NCBI RefSeq assembly: GCF_000176235.1
Contig: NZ_ACZV01000005.1
Location: 1,488,001-1,552,000, forward strand
Direction: 5' to 3'
Origin: Vibrio orientalis CIP 102891 = ATCC 33934
GTDB taxonomy: Bacteria; Pseudomonadota; Gammaproteobacteria; Enterobacterales; Vibrionaceae
DNA length: 64,000 nucleotides
The first letter of the stretch is position 1. The number at the start of each line of letters is the position of its first letter. Below are positions 53,429 to 61,769 of the stretch, piece after piece. The notes under the pieces were generated by a model. That model ran no database searches and was not told the origin of the DNA. It worked only from the letters and a program-made list of their open reading frames with translations. Both the position numbers and the translations under genes were made by a program.

Positions 53429-54049
53429 CTACTTTCCGCAGCACTGTTTAAACTTTTTGCCACTGTTACATGGGCAAGCATCATTGCGACCAATATCTTT
53501 ATATGGATTAACACTTTGCGCTTTGGCACCAATCATTGCTTCGTCAGCTGACTGCGCGACCTCTGCAATCATCAGATCAATTTGATCAAGAAAATCTTCT
53601 AAGCTTGGTGGAAACTCGATACCTGATGCTTTCATCTGTTGTTGAGTTTGCGCTTCGTCGATCGCCAACATGAAGGTAGTCAGCATTGCTTGTAACATAC
53701 GCAGCGTACCGTCACCAACATTCACGTCCACCCATTGCTCTTCAATGGTTGGCCACAAAGTCATAAAGCCTTCAGAAAAATCAGCTAACTGTTCGCGTTT
53801 AGCACCTTCATCTAGCATCGCTAACAATGAGTATTCATTGCGCTTTAGAAAGCTATATTGTTGATTGATCTGCGCTTCAATCGCACCTTTCGCTGCGTCC
53901 GCTTGCTGTGCAAATACTGAAGGCAACCAAGTTTCAGGGGCTAAAGGCTTAGTTGCTAAATTAGCAGCAAGCGTCAAACCTTCAATAAAGAAAGGAGATT
54001 CGTCAGTAATTGAGTCTTCTAGTGTCAGTAATTGATACTTCATTATCAT
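53429..54049 (-). CDS. YecA/UPF0149-type protein with C-terminal SEC-C zinc motif
   Basis: A 206-residue protein. The helical body (about 15-165) resembles the YecA/YgfB (UPF0149) family, and the tail NDACPCNSGKKFKQCCGK is a SEC-C zinc-binding module like the one at the end of SecA. SEC-C tails bind zinc and often ribosomes or SecB. The function is unknown. ATG at 54049 or 54043 could be the start. It lies upstream of lolA on the same strand with an inverted repeat between. Confidence 0.75.
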   Translation of the reverse strand: MIMKYQLLTLEDSITDESPFFIEGLTLAANLATKPLAPETWLPSVFAQQADAAKGAIEAQINQQYSFLKRNEYSLLAMLDEGAKREQLADFSEGFMTLWPTIEEQWVDVNVGDGTLRMLQAMLTTFMLAIDEAQTQQQMKASGIEFPPSLEDFLDQIDLMIAEVAQSADEAMIGAKAQSVNPYKDIGRNDACPCNSGKKFKQCCGK

Positions 54050-54307
54050 TTTCTAGTCATAACCATATATTGGGCACATTATAACCCTATGCAAGGCCTT
54101 GGGTCACTTCGAGACTTTCCTCCCTGATTCGATAACCTCTCCTTGTGAGTTTTTCGACACTATTCCCGTCATGGCTAGCGAGATGGTTTTATTGCCTAGC
54201 CTTTTTTCTTAGCCTGCACTTATTTCACTTTGAGAATTTGAATTCTGAGCGCATGATGCGAAAAATCGCAATTCCTGACATATGTTTTATTTTTTGTAGT
54301 ATTTGAA

Positions 54308-54871
54308 ATGAAAAGTTATAGCAACAGAGGTTTCACTCTCATCGAGCTGGTTGTGGTCATTGTCATTCTTGGCGTTTTAGCCGTCACCGCTGCTCCTCGA
54401 TTCCTCAACTATCAACGCGATGCGCACCTTGCGCGTGCCGATGCAGCATTTGCCAGCTTTGAAACATCTGTAGCTCTTTACCATTCTAAATGGCTAACGG
54501 AAGGTGAACCAACTGGTATCGTGGATTACGGTCAAGGTGATGTCTATCCTTCTGCAACCGGGTTCCCGATATCTGTGAACCAAACACCGCTTGCTACGAA
54601 TGACAATGACACGATTCTAATTCGCGGTGGAGATTGCGTATTGCTGTGGAATGCTTTGGTCGATACTGACCTTGAGATACGTTCGCAGCACGACGACCCG
54701 GGAACCGTACTTCCGTCACAAGAAGAAATTGTCAGTTGGTACACATCAGGCAATGAGTGCTATTACTATTACACGCCAAGTTTTACGATTGAAGAAAGGC
54801 TTCCTATCCTTTACTACTCTCCTCAGACAGGTGAAACCAGACAGACAACCGAAATGGCATCGAGCTCGTGA
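54308..54871 (+). CDS. Orphan type IV pilin-like protein
   Basis: A 187-residue prepilin. The leader MKSYSNRG is followed by FTLIELVVVIVILGVLAV; prepilin peptidase would cut after Gly8, leaving Phe1 and the essential Glu5. The rest is a globular pilin head with two cysteines (GGDCVLLW, GNECYYYY) that could pair. It resembles MSHA-type minor pilins. No assembly genes are nearby, so it would depend on a system elsewhere in the genome. A terminator follows immediately. Confidence 0.85.
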   Translation: MKSYSNRGFTLIELVVVIVILGVLAVTAAPRFLNYQRDAHLARADAAFASFETSVALYHSKWLTEGEPTGIVDYGQGDVYPSATGFPISVNQTPLATNDNDTILIRGGDCVLLWNALVDTDLEIRSQHDDPGTVLPSQEEIVSWYTSGNECYYYYTPSFTIEERLPILYYSPQTGETRQTTEMASSS

Positions 54872-54897
54872 CATTTCTGCCCCTAACCTCTAAAATC

Positions 54898-54924
54898 ACG
54901 CCTCCTTAAAAAGAGGCGTTTTTT
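54898..54924 (+). terminator. Terminator after the pilin gene, ending at the dusC start codon
   Basis: ACGCCTC (54898-54904), 8-base loop, GAGGCGT (54913-54919), then TTTTT to 54924. The next base is the A of the dusC ATG. The only ribosome-site-like sequence for dusC (AAGAGGC) lies in the loop and right arm of this hairpin. Confidence 0.85.
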
Positions 54925-55878
54925 ATGCGAGTAGTTTTAGGCCCAATGGAGGGCGTGTTAGACCATTTGATGAGAGAAATTCTAACTGACATCAATGACT
55001 ATGATTTATGTGTCACTGAGTTTGTTCGAGTTGTCGATCAGCTACTACCTGATCACGTGTTTCATCGCTTGTGTCCAGAACTACTCCAGGGTTCACACAC
55101 TAAGTCCGGTGTTCCCGTTCACATTCAACTGCTTGGTCAAGATCCTAAGTGGATGGCAGAAAACGCTATTCGTGCCGCAGAACTAGGGGCAAGAGGTATT
55201 GACCTCAACTTCGGCTGTCCGGCCAAGTTGGTCAATAAAAGTAAAGGGGGCGCAGCCCTTCTGCAGCATCCAGAACTCATCCATAATGTAGTAAAAGCCT
55301 GCCGTGAAGCGGTGCCTCAAGGAACGCCTGTAACCGCAAAAATTCGCCTAGGCTGGGAAAACCCTGACGACTGCTTTGAAATTGTTGATGCCATTCAAAG
55401 CGCTGGCGCAAATGAATTAACCGTTCATGCTCGCACCAAAACCGGCGGCTATAAAGCCAGTGAAATAAAGTGGGATTATATTAATCAGATTAGACAGCGC
55501 TTCTCTATTCCATTAATCGCCAATGGTGAGATTTGGAACTACCAAGACGGACAAGCCTGCATTGAGACAACCGGCGTTGATTCACTGATGGTATGCCGCG
55601 GCGCCTTTAACGTGCCAAACCTTGGCAATGTCGTGAAACACAACCATAGCGTCATGCCGTGGACTGAGGTCGTCGAGCTGTTGCTGATTTACTCGCAGTA
55701 TGAAATGAAAGGCGATAAAGGCCTGTACTACCCGAATAGAGTGAAACAATGGTTCTCATATTTGCGCCAGCAATACCCAGAAGCTGCTGAACTGTTTAGA
55801 GAGATCCGCACTTTTAATAAAGCGGCGCCGATTGTTGAGTACATTACTCGATATCGCGATGAGCTGGTATCAGCTTAG
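54925..55878 (+). CDS. dusC: tRNA-dihydrouridine(16) synthase
   Basis: A 317-residue Dus enzyme whose start MRVVLGPMEGVLDHLMRE and ITxFVRVVDQLLP-like segment match E. coli DusC. The catalytic Cys98 lies in LNFGCPAK, the same number as in E. coli. It reduces U16 in tRNA using FMN and NADPH. The ATG follows directly on the terminator of the pilin gene. The stop overlaps the stop of the convergent diguanylate cyclase gene. Confidence 0.94.
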   Translation: MRVVLGPMEGVLDHLMREILTDINDYDLCVTEFVRVVDQLLPDHVFHRLCPELLQGSHTKSGVPVHIQLLGQDPKWMAENAIRAAELGARGIDLNFGCPAKLVNKSKGGAALLQHPELIHNVVKACREAVPQGTPVTAKIRLGWENPDDCFEIVDAIQSAGANELTVHARTKTGGYKASEIKWDYINQIRQRFSIPLIANGEIWNYQDGQACIETTGVDSLMVCRGAFNVPNLGNVVKHNHSVMPWTEVVELLLIYSQYEMKGDKGLYYPNRVKQWFSYLRQQYPEAAELFREIRTFNKAAPIVEYITRYRDELVSA

Positions 55879-57335
55879 AATACTAGCTTATCTTTACCTG
55901 TCGTTTTGGCTTGGTAGAGCTTTTCGTCTGCGGCTTTGAATAATGTATCAAAGCCGCGCTCTTCACTCTTAGTCACAATTTCTACACCACCAGAAATCGT
56001 AAAGCCGTTCTCAACTGCATCTGCAGACGTGGCAACAATCGCCTGTTGAACACGAGACATGCCTTTTTGTAGTAATGCTTTATCGTTACCGCTCATGTAG
56101 ATGACAAACTCTTCTCCACCAATACGAGCCGCTACATCGCTATGCCGGATATTGATAGTGATTTGGTCGGCGACATGGCTGATAACGACATCTCCAACAT
56201 CGTGTCCATAGTTATCATTAATTGCTTTGAAGTTGTCGATATCGAATACTGCTAATGCGACATAGTCATTATGCTGGACTGTTTTCAAGAACGCCTTCAA
56301 CCCACGGCGATTGAGCAGCCCTGTCATCGGATCTTTTGCCGCTAACTCTTTGAAGTAATCATGCTCTACACGAGTATTAATAAAAAACAGAACAATGACA
56401 GAAAAAACATAAATAAAGATGACGACGGCTAAGCTATAACGCTCAAAAATAAAAAAGTTACGCGTTTCTTTGGCTAAATCGAACTGATAAAAGAGCGTGT
56501 GTGACCCCTTTACTCCCTCAAGCTCTAAATCAAGTTGTCGCATCGCATTGTCTGGCAGAGAAAGATGACTGGTATCGACTATACCTAACTCACCCGCGAG
56601 TTTTCCATGCGTGTTTAGAAGCTCGTCATAAGAGATATCAAGAGAAAGCATCCCTTGAAGCACTTCGCCCTCATAAACAGGCATAGTCATGCTCAAAACG
56701 AGTGTACTGCTCGGTGGCATTGGTGCTGGCCCAGCCACTGTAATCAAGTCTCGATTATTAGCCGTTTTCCGCCAGAAAGGACGAGCCTTTAAAGTGGCAA
56801 GCAGTTCAGCGGTAAGACTTCTGGCATAAGTATCCGGAGAAGACATCAGATACCCTTCACGGTCAATGTAGTGAATGCCAAGTAAATAGGAATCAATATC
56901 GTGAAGAAAAGATAGGACAGGAGCGAGAGAAACCTGCCCTGAGACACGTTTATACTTGTCACTTTCTGGGTCACATAAGCTCGCGTCACCCACTAGCATA
57001 TAGTTTATGTCCACAGCAGGAATTTCGTGATGTCGTCCCTCAGACAAGAGCAACGCATCTATCGGCCACATTTGACACAACCCATCTTTCACTTGGACAT
57101 TGTGCTCTAACATCAAAATGTAGTTAGATTTGGAATAGTTCGAAAAGCTGTAATCAATCGCACTGATCACTTTACTGGCACGTGATAACGCTTCAGTAAC
57201 ACGTTCATATTCATCATTGATATCGCGATTGACTGAGTCGTAGTAGTTTTTACCGGTCAGAGCTAAAACTAACAAGGTAATTACCAAAGGCATTAACAAT
57301 ACAAATTTTAAACTAAAATGCCTTTCTACCTGCAT
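55875..57335 (-). CDS. Membrane diguanylate cyclase with periplasmic sensor
   Basis: A 486-residue protein: membrane helix 1 (about 11-27), a large periplasmic region (about 28-300) that looks like a Cache-type sensor, helix 2 (301-321), and a GGDEF domain. The active site is GGEEF at 406-410, a permitted variant. RHSD at 397-400 is the RxxD inhibitory site at the right five-residue distance, so product feedback is expected. It should make cyclic di-GMP in response to an unknown outside signal. Two periplasmic cysteines (87, 121) might pair. Its 3' end overlaps dusC by 4 bp. Confidence 0.9.
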   Translation of the reverse strand: MQVERHFSLKFVLLMPLVITLLVLALTGKNYYDSVNRDINDEYERVTEALSRASKVISAIDYSFSNYSKSNYILMLEHNVQVKDGLCQMWPIDALLLSEGRHHEIPAVDINYMLVGDASLCDPESDKYKRVSGQVSLAPVLSFLHDIDSYLLGIHYIDREGYLMSSPDTYARSLTAELLATLKARPFWRKTANNRDLITVAGPAPMPPSSTLVLSMTMPVYEGEVLQGMLSLDISYDELLNTHGKLAGELGIVDTSHLSLPDNAMRQLDLELEGVKGSHTLFYQFDLAKETRNFFIFERYSLAVVIFIYVFSVIVLFFINTRVEHDYFKELAAKDPMTGLLNRRGLKAFLKTVQHNDYVALAVFDIDNFKAINDNYGHDVGDVVISHVADQITINIRHSDVAARIGGEEFVIYMSGNDKALLQKGMSRVQQAIVATSADAVENGFTISGGVEIVTKSEERGFDTLFKAADEKLYQAKTTGKDKLVF

Positions 57336-57464
57336 CCCACCCTCAAACTAAAATAAAAGCCCACCCATACAAGATAGACAGGCTTAGAAACGTATTGTTT
57401 TCAAGTATGACACATGTTCATCACTTTCAAAGTGAGTAGATTATTAAAATTTTGTCAAATGAAC

Positions 57465-58259
57465 TTAGTTGAGCAATAAACTGTCATCCGTTAACTCTTC
57501 CCCTCTCACCTTAGAGAACATCTCCAACAGATCGGGAACTTGCATATTTTGACGCTGTGTACCTGCAACATCTAACACAATTTCCCCTTGGTGGAGCATC
57601 ACGGTGCGATCACCACAAGCTAAAGCATCTTTCATCGAATGGGTCACCATCATCACGGTTAAGTTAAATTCAGCAACGATTTTCTTGGTTAAGTCGATGA
57701 TAAATGCAGCCATCCTAGGATCGAGTGCTGCGGTATGCTCATCCAATAGCAGTAATTTACTATCCGACAGCGTCGCCATTACAAGACTCACGGCCTGACG
57801 TTGGCCGCCGGAAAGTAGCCCTATACTATCGCCCAATCGATCTTCAAGACCTAAGCCAAGGATACTGATCCTCTCTTGGAACAACTGTCGGCGCTTGGAC
57901 GATAACGACAGACTCCAGCCACGCTTCTTACCGCGCATGTAAGCTAGTGCCATATTCTCTTCTATGGTTAGCTCGCCACATGTACCTGCGAGAGGGTCTT
58001 GAAACACTCTTGCACATTGCTGCGCTCGCTGATCAACGGTTTGTTTAGTCACATCGAGTTCATCAATTATAACCTTCCCCCCGATCATCGGAGTTTCACC
58101 GGTCACCGCCCCAAGCAAGGTTGATTTACCCGCACCATTCGATCCAATAACGGTTAGAAATTGATGCTCGGGGACTTCTAGTGTCACCCCTCTTAGCGCT
58201 TTGTTTTCCAAAATCGTGCCTGGATTAAACGTTACTTGAATATCTTCCAATCGAATCAT
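57465..58259 (-). CDS. ABC importer ATPase (TrpXYZ/DUF534-associated)
   Basis: A 264-residue ABC ATPase. Walker A GSNGAGKST at 39-47, the signature LSGGQRQAV, and Walker B LLLLDEHTAAL are all intact. It lies in an operon with a permease and a DUF534-type binding protein, the same set as TrpXYZ-like systems. Its ATG overlaps the permease stop by 4 bp (ATGA). It powers import of a small ligand, perhaps an aromatic amino acid. Confidence 0.88.
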   Translation of the reverse strand: MIRLEDIQVTFNPGTILENKALRGVTLEVPEHQFLTVIGSNGAGKSTLLGAVTGETPMIGGKVIIDELDVTKQTVDQRAQQCARVFQDPLAGTCGELTIEENMALAYMRGKKRGWSLSLSSKRRQLFQERISILGLGLEDRLGDSIGLLSGGQRQAVSLVMATLSDSKLLLLDEHTAALDPRMAAFIIDLTKKIVAEFNLTVMMVTHSMKDALACGDRTVMLHQGEIVLDVAGTQRQNMQVPDLLEMFSKVRGEELTDDSLLLN

Positions 58260-59182
58260 GCTACTTCTCCAGACTCTTTCTCTTGAGCTTGTGGGCGACT
58301 ACGCTTTTTTGCCTTTAGATTTCCTTTAATTTTTGGCGCGATCAAGGCTGCGGCGACGAGTATTGCTGTCACTAAATTTAGGTCCGAAGCTTGTAAGCCA
58401 AACATACCGGAACTTAACGCAAAGGCGACTGCCAAGCGGTACAGTACAGAACCAACAATAACGGCAACAACCGCTACCCAAATCTTCCGACCCGGAATTA
58501 ACGTCTGACCTAAGATAACCGCTGCGAGACCTACCACAATGGTACCTACGCCAGAAGTAACGTCTGCGAAACTATTGGTTTGAGCGAATAACGCACCGGA
58601 AAAGCCAACGAACCCATTGGAGATTGCAAGACCAAAGTAGGTGTAAAAAGCCGTACTCGCCCCTTGCGCTGAGACCATTCGAGCATTAACACCCGTTGCT
58701 CTCAAACCAAGACCGAAATCACTGTTCAACAAACGCACCACGAACCATGCTGAGATAAGCACCAAGACACCAACTACCAAAGGTCGAATCAACATTGGGT
58801 CACCGATGGCTTCAAACGGTGTCAGGATAGTTTCTTCACCCAGTAAGGCGACATTTGGACGCCCCATAATACGGATGTTAATTGAGAATGCGGCAATCAT
58901 CGTCAGTATCGAGGCTAGCAAGTGCAAGATGCCACATCTGACCGCAAGAAAAGCGGTAACCCAACCCGTCGCCGCACCAGCGATAATCGCCATAAAAGTA
59001 GCGACCCATGGATTAATGCCTGAGACAATCGCCGTTGCTGCAACAGCGGCCCCCATTGGAAAGCTGCCATCGACACTTAAATCTGGAAAGTCGAGAACAC
59101 GAAAAGTCAGGTAAACGCCCAAAGCTACGAGTCCGTATAACAGACCAATTTCAAGCGCACCAAAAAATGCAAAAGCAGACAT
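58256..59182 (-). CDS. ABC importer permease (TrpXYZ/DUF534-associated)
   Basis: A 308-residue permease with about eight to nine membrane helices and the branched-chain-type motif LRATGVNARMVSAQGAST near the middle. It starts at ATG 59182 with GGGAG upstream, not the TTG 3 bases before. It pairs with the ATPase downstream and follows the binding-protein gene, from which a strong hairpin separates it. The C-terminal tail is Lys/Arg-rich. Confidence 0.87.
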   Translation of the reverse strand: MSAFAFFGALEIGLLYGLVALGVYLTFRVLDFPDLSVDGSFPMGAAVAATAIVSGINPWVATFMAIIAGAATGWVTAFLAVRCGILHLLASILTMIAAFSINIRIMGRPNVALLGEETILTPFEAIGDPMLIRPLVVGVLVLISAWFVVRLLNSDFGLGLRATGVNARMVSAQGASTAFYTYFGLAISNGFVGFSGALFAQTNSFADVTSGVGTIVVGLAAVILGQTLIPGRKIWVAVVAVIVGSVLYRLAVAFALSSGMFGLQASDLNLVTAILVAAALIAPKIKGNLKAKKRSRPQAQEKESGEVA

Positions 59183-59212
59183 CAACTACTCCCTTTCTGC
59201 AAACATCAGTTA

Positions 59213-59243
59213 ACCTCAACCCAGCAACATACTGGGTTGAGGT
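59213..59243 (-). other. Intercistronic hairpin between binding-protein and permease genes
   Basis: ACCTCAACCCAG (59213-59224), 7-base loop, CTGGGTTGAGGT (59232-59243): a perfect 12-bp stem just after the binding-protein stop. There is no T run on the minus strand. Such hairpins protect the upstream mRNA and raise binding-protein levels over the permease. Confidence 0.75.
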
Positions 59244-59249
59244 AAGCAT

Positions 59250-60215
59250 TTACTTAACGCTTGTTGCTCGTTCAAGTACAGATTGAGGAATAGAGACTCC
59301 TAATTTCGCAGCAGCGGTCTTATTTACCACAAGGTCAGAACCTTTTGCTACTTTGACATCCAATGTACCTGGATTAGCCCCTTCAATAATGGCAGCAACG
59401 TAATCCGCGGTTTGCACGCCGACTTGGTAGTAGTCAAAACCTAAGCTCGCGATAGCGCCTTTCTCTACATAGGAAGTCGCTCCGCCTAACACTGGCGTTT
59501 TTGCTTGATTCGCGGCAACAATCATACCTTCAATGGCACTTGCAACCGTGTTATCAGTCGGGGCGTAAATAACATCAGATTTCGCTGCAATCGCTTGCGT
59601 CGCAGATTGAACGTCAGCACTCTTCAGCGCGGTTGCTTCCACGACTTGGATACCCTGCGCTTTAGCACTTTGCTTGAGAAGATCAACCAGTGTCACCGCA
59701 TTGGCTTCGCCTGGGTTAAATACCACGCCAATAGACTTCACATCTGGGATGATCTCTTTGATCAATTCAACGTGCTGACTAACGGGAGATAGATCAGAAA
59801 GACCTGTTACGTTTTTACCTGGTTGCTCTAAGCTTTTGACTAGCTTAGCTCCCACTGGGTCAGTGACAGCAGTGAAAACAACAGGAATAGAACGTGTTGC
59901 TGAAACCAGTGCCTGAGCTGTTGGGGTTGCGATACCAACGAGTACATCTGGTTTTTCACCCACGTATTGACGGGCGATTTGCACAGCGATAGCCGGGTTG
60001 CCTTGCGCCGTTTTGTAATCAAATTCGAGGTTCTTGCCTTGCTCATAACCTTTGGCTTTTAGGCCATCAATCAAACCTTGGCGAGCAGCATCCAAGGCTG
60101 GGTGCTCAACAATTTGCGAAACCGCTACCTTTGCCGTTTTCGCCATAATACTAGTGGATGAGAGTAATGTGACACCTGCGAGAACCGCGGTCGCAAAAAC
60201 TTTTCCTGCTTTCAT
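59250..60215 (-). CDS. ABC substrate-binding protein, DUF534/TrpX-like
   Basis: A 321-residue periplasmic binding protein. The signal peptide ends SIMA at about residue 25 with no lipobox, so the mature protein is soluble. The repeated Rossmann-like motifs (AVSQIVEHPALDAARQG, PVVFTAVTDPVGAKLV, GVVFNPGEANAV) are typical of DUF534. Related streptococcal proteins are linked to tryptophan uptake, but the ligand here is not known. ATG at 60215 has AAGGAG upstream; the frame open to 60350 is not coding. Confidence 0.88.
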   Translation of the reverse strand: MKAGKVFATAVLAGVTLLSSTSIMAKTAKVAVSQIVEHPALDAARQGLIDGLKAKGYEQGKNLEFDYKTAQGNPAIAVQIARQYVGEKPDVLVGIATPTAQALVSATRSIPVVFTAVTDPVGAKLVKSLEQPGKNVTGLSDLSPVSQHVELIKEIIPDVKSIGVVFNPGEANAVTLVDLLKQSAKAQGIQVVEATALKSADVQSATQAIAAKSDVIYAPTDNTVASAIEGMIVAANQAKTPVLGGATSYVEKGAIASLGFDYYQVGVQTADYVAAIIEGANPGTLDVKVAKGSDLVVNKTAAAKLGVSIPQSVLERATSVK

Positions 60216-60521
60216 CTTAACTCCTTGATGTGATACCAATCCATTGACCATCAAACATACTTTGCACAAAAGGCCTTGCCTAAATTTTTCAGTGACCTTT
60301 TTGAGCTCAGTGAGCCACGCTCTACTTCCTACCAGTTCAATTAATGACAATGGCGACGGGCAACTTGCGAATGGCTTGGTGTAAGCAATAATTTTGTTGT
60401 GTTTACCTATTTATATTTATTGAGTTGCACAAATAATGTGCACTCTAATTATTACCAGTAAGCCAAACAAAAGAAAAGCAGACTTTAACATTTAAGCAAC
60501 AAAAGGAGATGCAGGTTACTT
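60216..60521. other. 306-bp spacer between the ABC operon and the methyltransferase gene
   Basis: This must hold the ABC operon promoter and the end of the methyltransferase transcript. A short AGGC/GCCT repeat occurs near 60270. I see no gene, no convincing terminator and no TrpR- or TyrR-like operator. Confidence 0.5.
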
Positions 60522-61715
60522 TTAGTCCTTTATGGCATGAACCAATATATTGCGTGGGGTCGTTTCTCTGGAACAGAACTGAGAGAGCTTCACCTTGTAA
60601 CCGCATTGCTCAAGATAAAGGGCTTTATCCAACACGAGCCAAAGTTCTAACGCACGTCTAAACGGCTGCTGAACAAGGCTCATACGCTCCATCTGCCAAT
60701 AACGTTGACGGCCTTTTTCCTCATATTGGGCATAATCTACCTCTGGCAACTCAATCGCCTTTTGCGTACTAGCCCAAAGACAGAAAGCCTCAAAACCGTC
60801 AGATAGCTGAGACTTTTTAATGCTCGGAATCGGCTGATATTGCTCGATTCCTGTTGCTTCTCTTAACAGTAAGTCGAAGCCAAGGCGAAAAGTCATCTCT
60901 TCAGCGCGATGTCGCTTGACTCGTTCGCCACCGGTGACCGTTTCTTGCAGCGGTATACGTAGCTCTGACTTGCTTAAATTCAGCGTAGACTGTTTAGCCG
61001 CGCCGGAAAGCGGTTGGTAAGTCTCCGTGCGAATGAGATGGTAACAACATGGCGAAAAAGTCAGCGCTGGCAGCTGTTTTTCAACGCCATGATTAATGAG
61101 TGACACGTGTAAGTCCCCACAGGCATGTAACGCGACCGCATGCTGATTGGTATTAAACGCATTGATAGAGTCTGGGCTAAAAGCATCTCCTTGGACAAAG
61201 TTCATCATCAACCCCTGCTTATCCGCCTCGCGCTGTCCTGACTCACACAGTGCTTGCTGATATTCAAAGCTTGTTACACGTTGTCCTGACTGACTGGCTA
61301 AAATCCTCCCCAAGAACCCTTTCCCTGAGCACCACTCTAGCCACTCACTGCCATGATGAGAGTTCAAAGCCGCCTCTCCCATTGAGACAATCTGTTGTAA
61401 TTTTCTTCCGGGCACACCACTGTCGACGCCACGAGGCAAGCGCAGACTATGAGTTTTTAGAGTTGGTAAATTAGTCCAAGTAGTAATTTGCTTGATATGA
61501 GGTAGGTAGTCACAGATAGCCTCGACTAACGCCTCATTGTCCAATTTAAAGTACTCGATTTGTTCAGGGGATAAAGACTCTAACCAAGCACATAACGGAG
61601 CATTATCCGTCAGCCAAGGTAGCGTATTAGTACGACTGGCAAAAAAGGGCTCAAAGCGCCATAGCAATTGGTTATCGACCAAGAAACGATCGAGTGATTG
61701 GAATAGATATAACAT
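60522..61715 (-). CDS. SAM-dependent methyltransferase of unknown substrate
   Basis: A 397-residue protein. The SAM-binding motif I is LEWCSGKGFLG near 132-142, followed by an acidic motif II (TSFEYQ) and ALHACGDLH. CCYH (residues in FSPCCYHLI) follows. The architecture resembles GSTCD-type methyltransferases. The N-terminal 100 residues and the C-terminal 150 are family-specific. GGGGGAAGTC precedes the ATG. It follows cysB on the same strand but with a 54-bp gap. Confidence 0.75.
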   Translation of the reverse strand: MLYLFQSLDRFLVDNQLLWRFEPFFASRTNTLPWLTDNAPLCAWLESLSPEQIEYFKLDNEALVEAICDYLPHIKQITTWTNLPTLKTHSLRLPRGVDSGVPGRKLQQIVSMGEAALNSHHGSEWLEWCSGKGFLGRILASQSGQRVTSFEYQQALCESGQREADKQGLMMNFVQGDAFSPDSINAFNTNQHAVALHACGDLHVSLINHGVEKQLPALTFSPCCYHLIRTETYQPLSGAAKQSTLNLSKSELRIPLQETVTGGERVKRHRAEEMTFRLGFDLLLREATGIEQYQPIPSIKKSQLSDGFEAFCLWASTQKAIELPEVDYAQYEEKGRQRYWQMERMSLVQQPFRRALELWLVLDKALYLEQCGYKVKLSQFCSRETTPRNILVHAIKD

Positions 61716-61769
61716 GACTTCCCCCTGAAAACGCTAGTTTAGAGGGAAGTCACGCGAGATGGTAGCGGA

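Noticed and set aside
60216..60350. Leader peptide or N-terminal extension upstream of the ABC binding protein
   Set aside because: No ribosome site at the far end, no run of regulatory codons, and a signal peptide begins at 60215.
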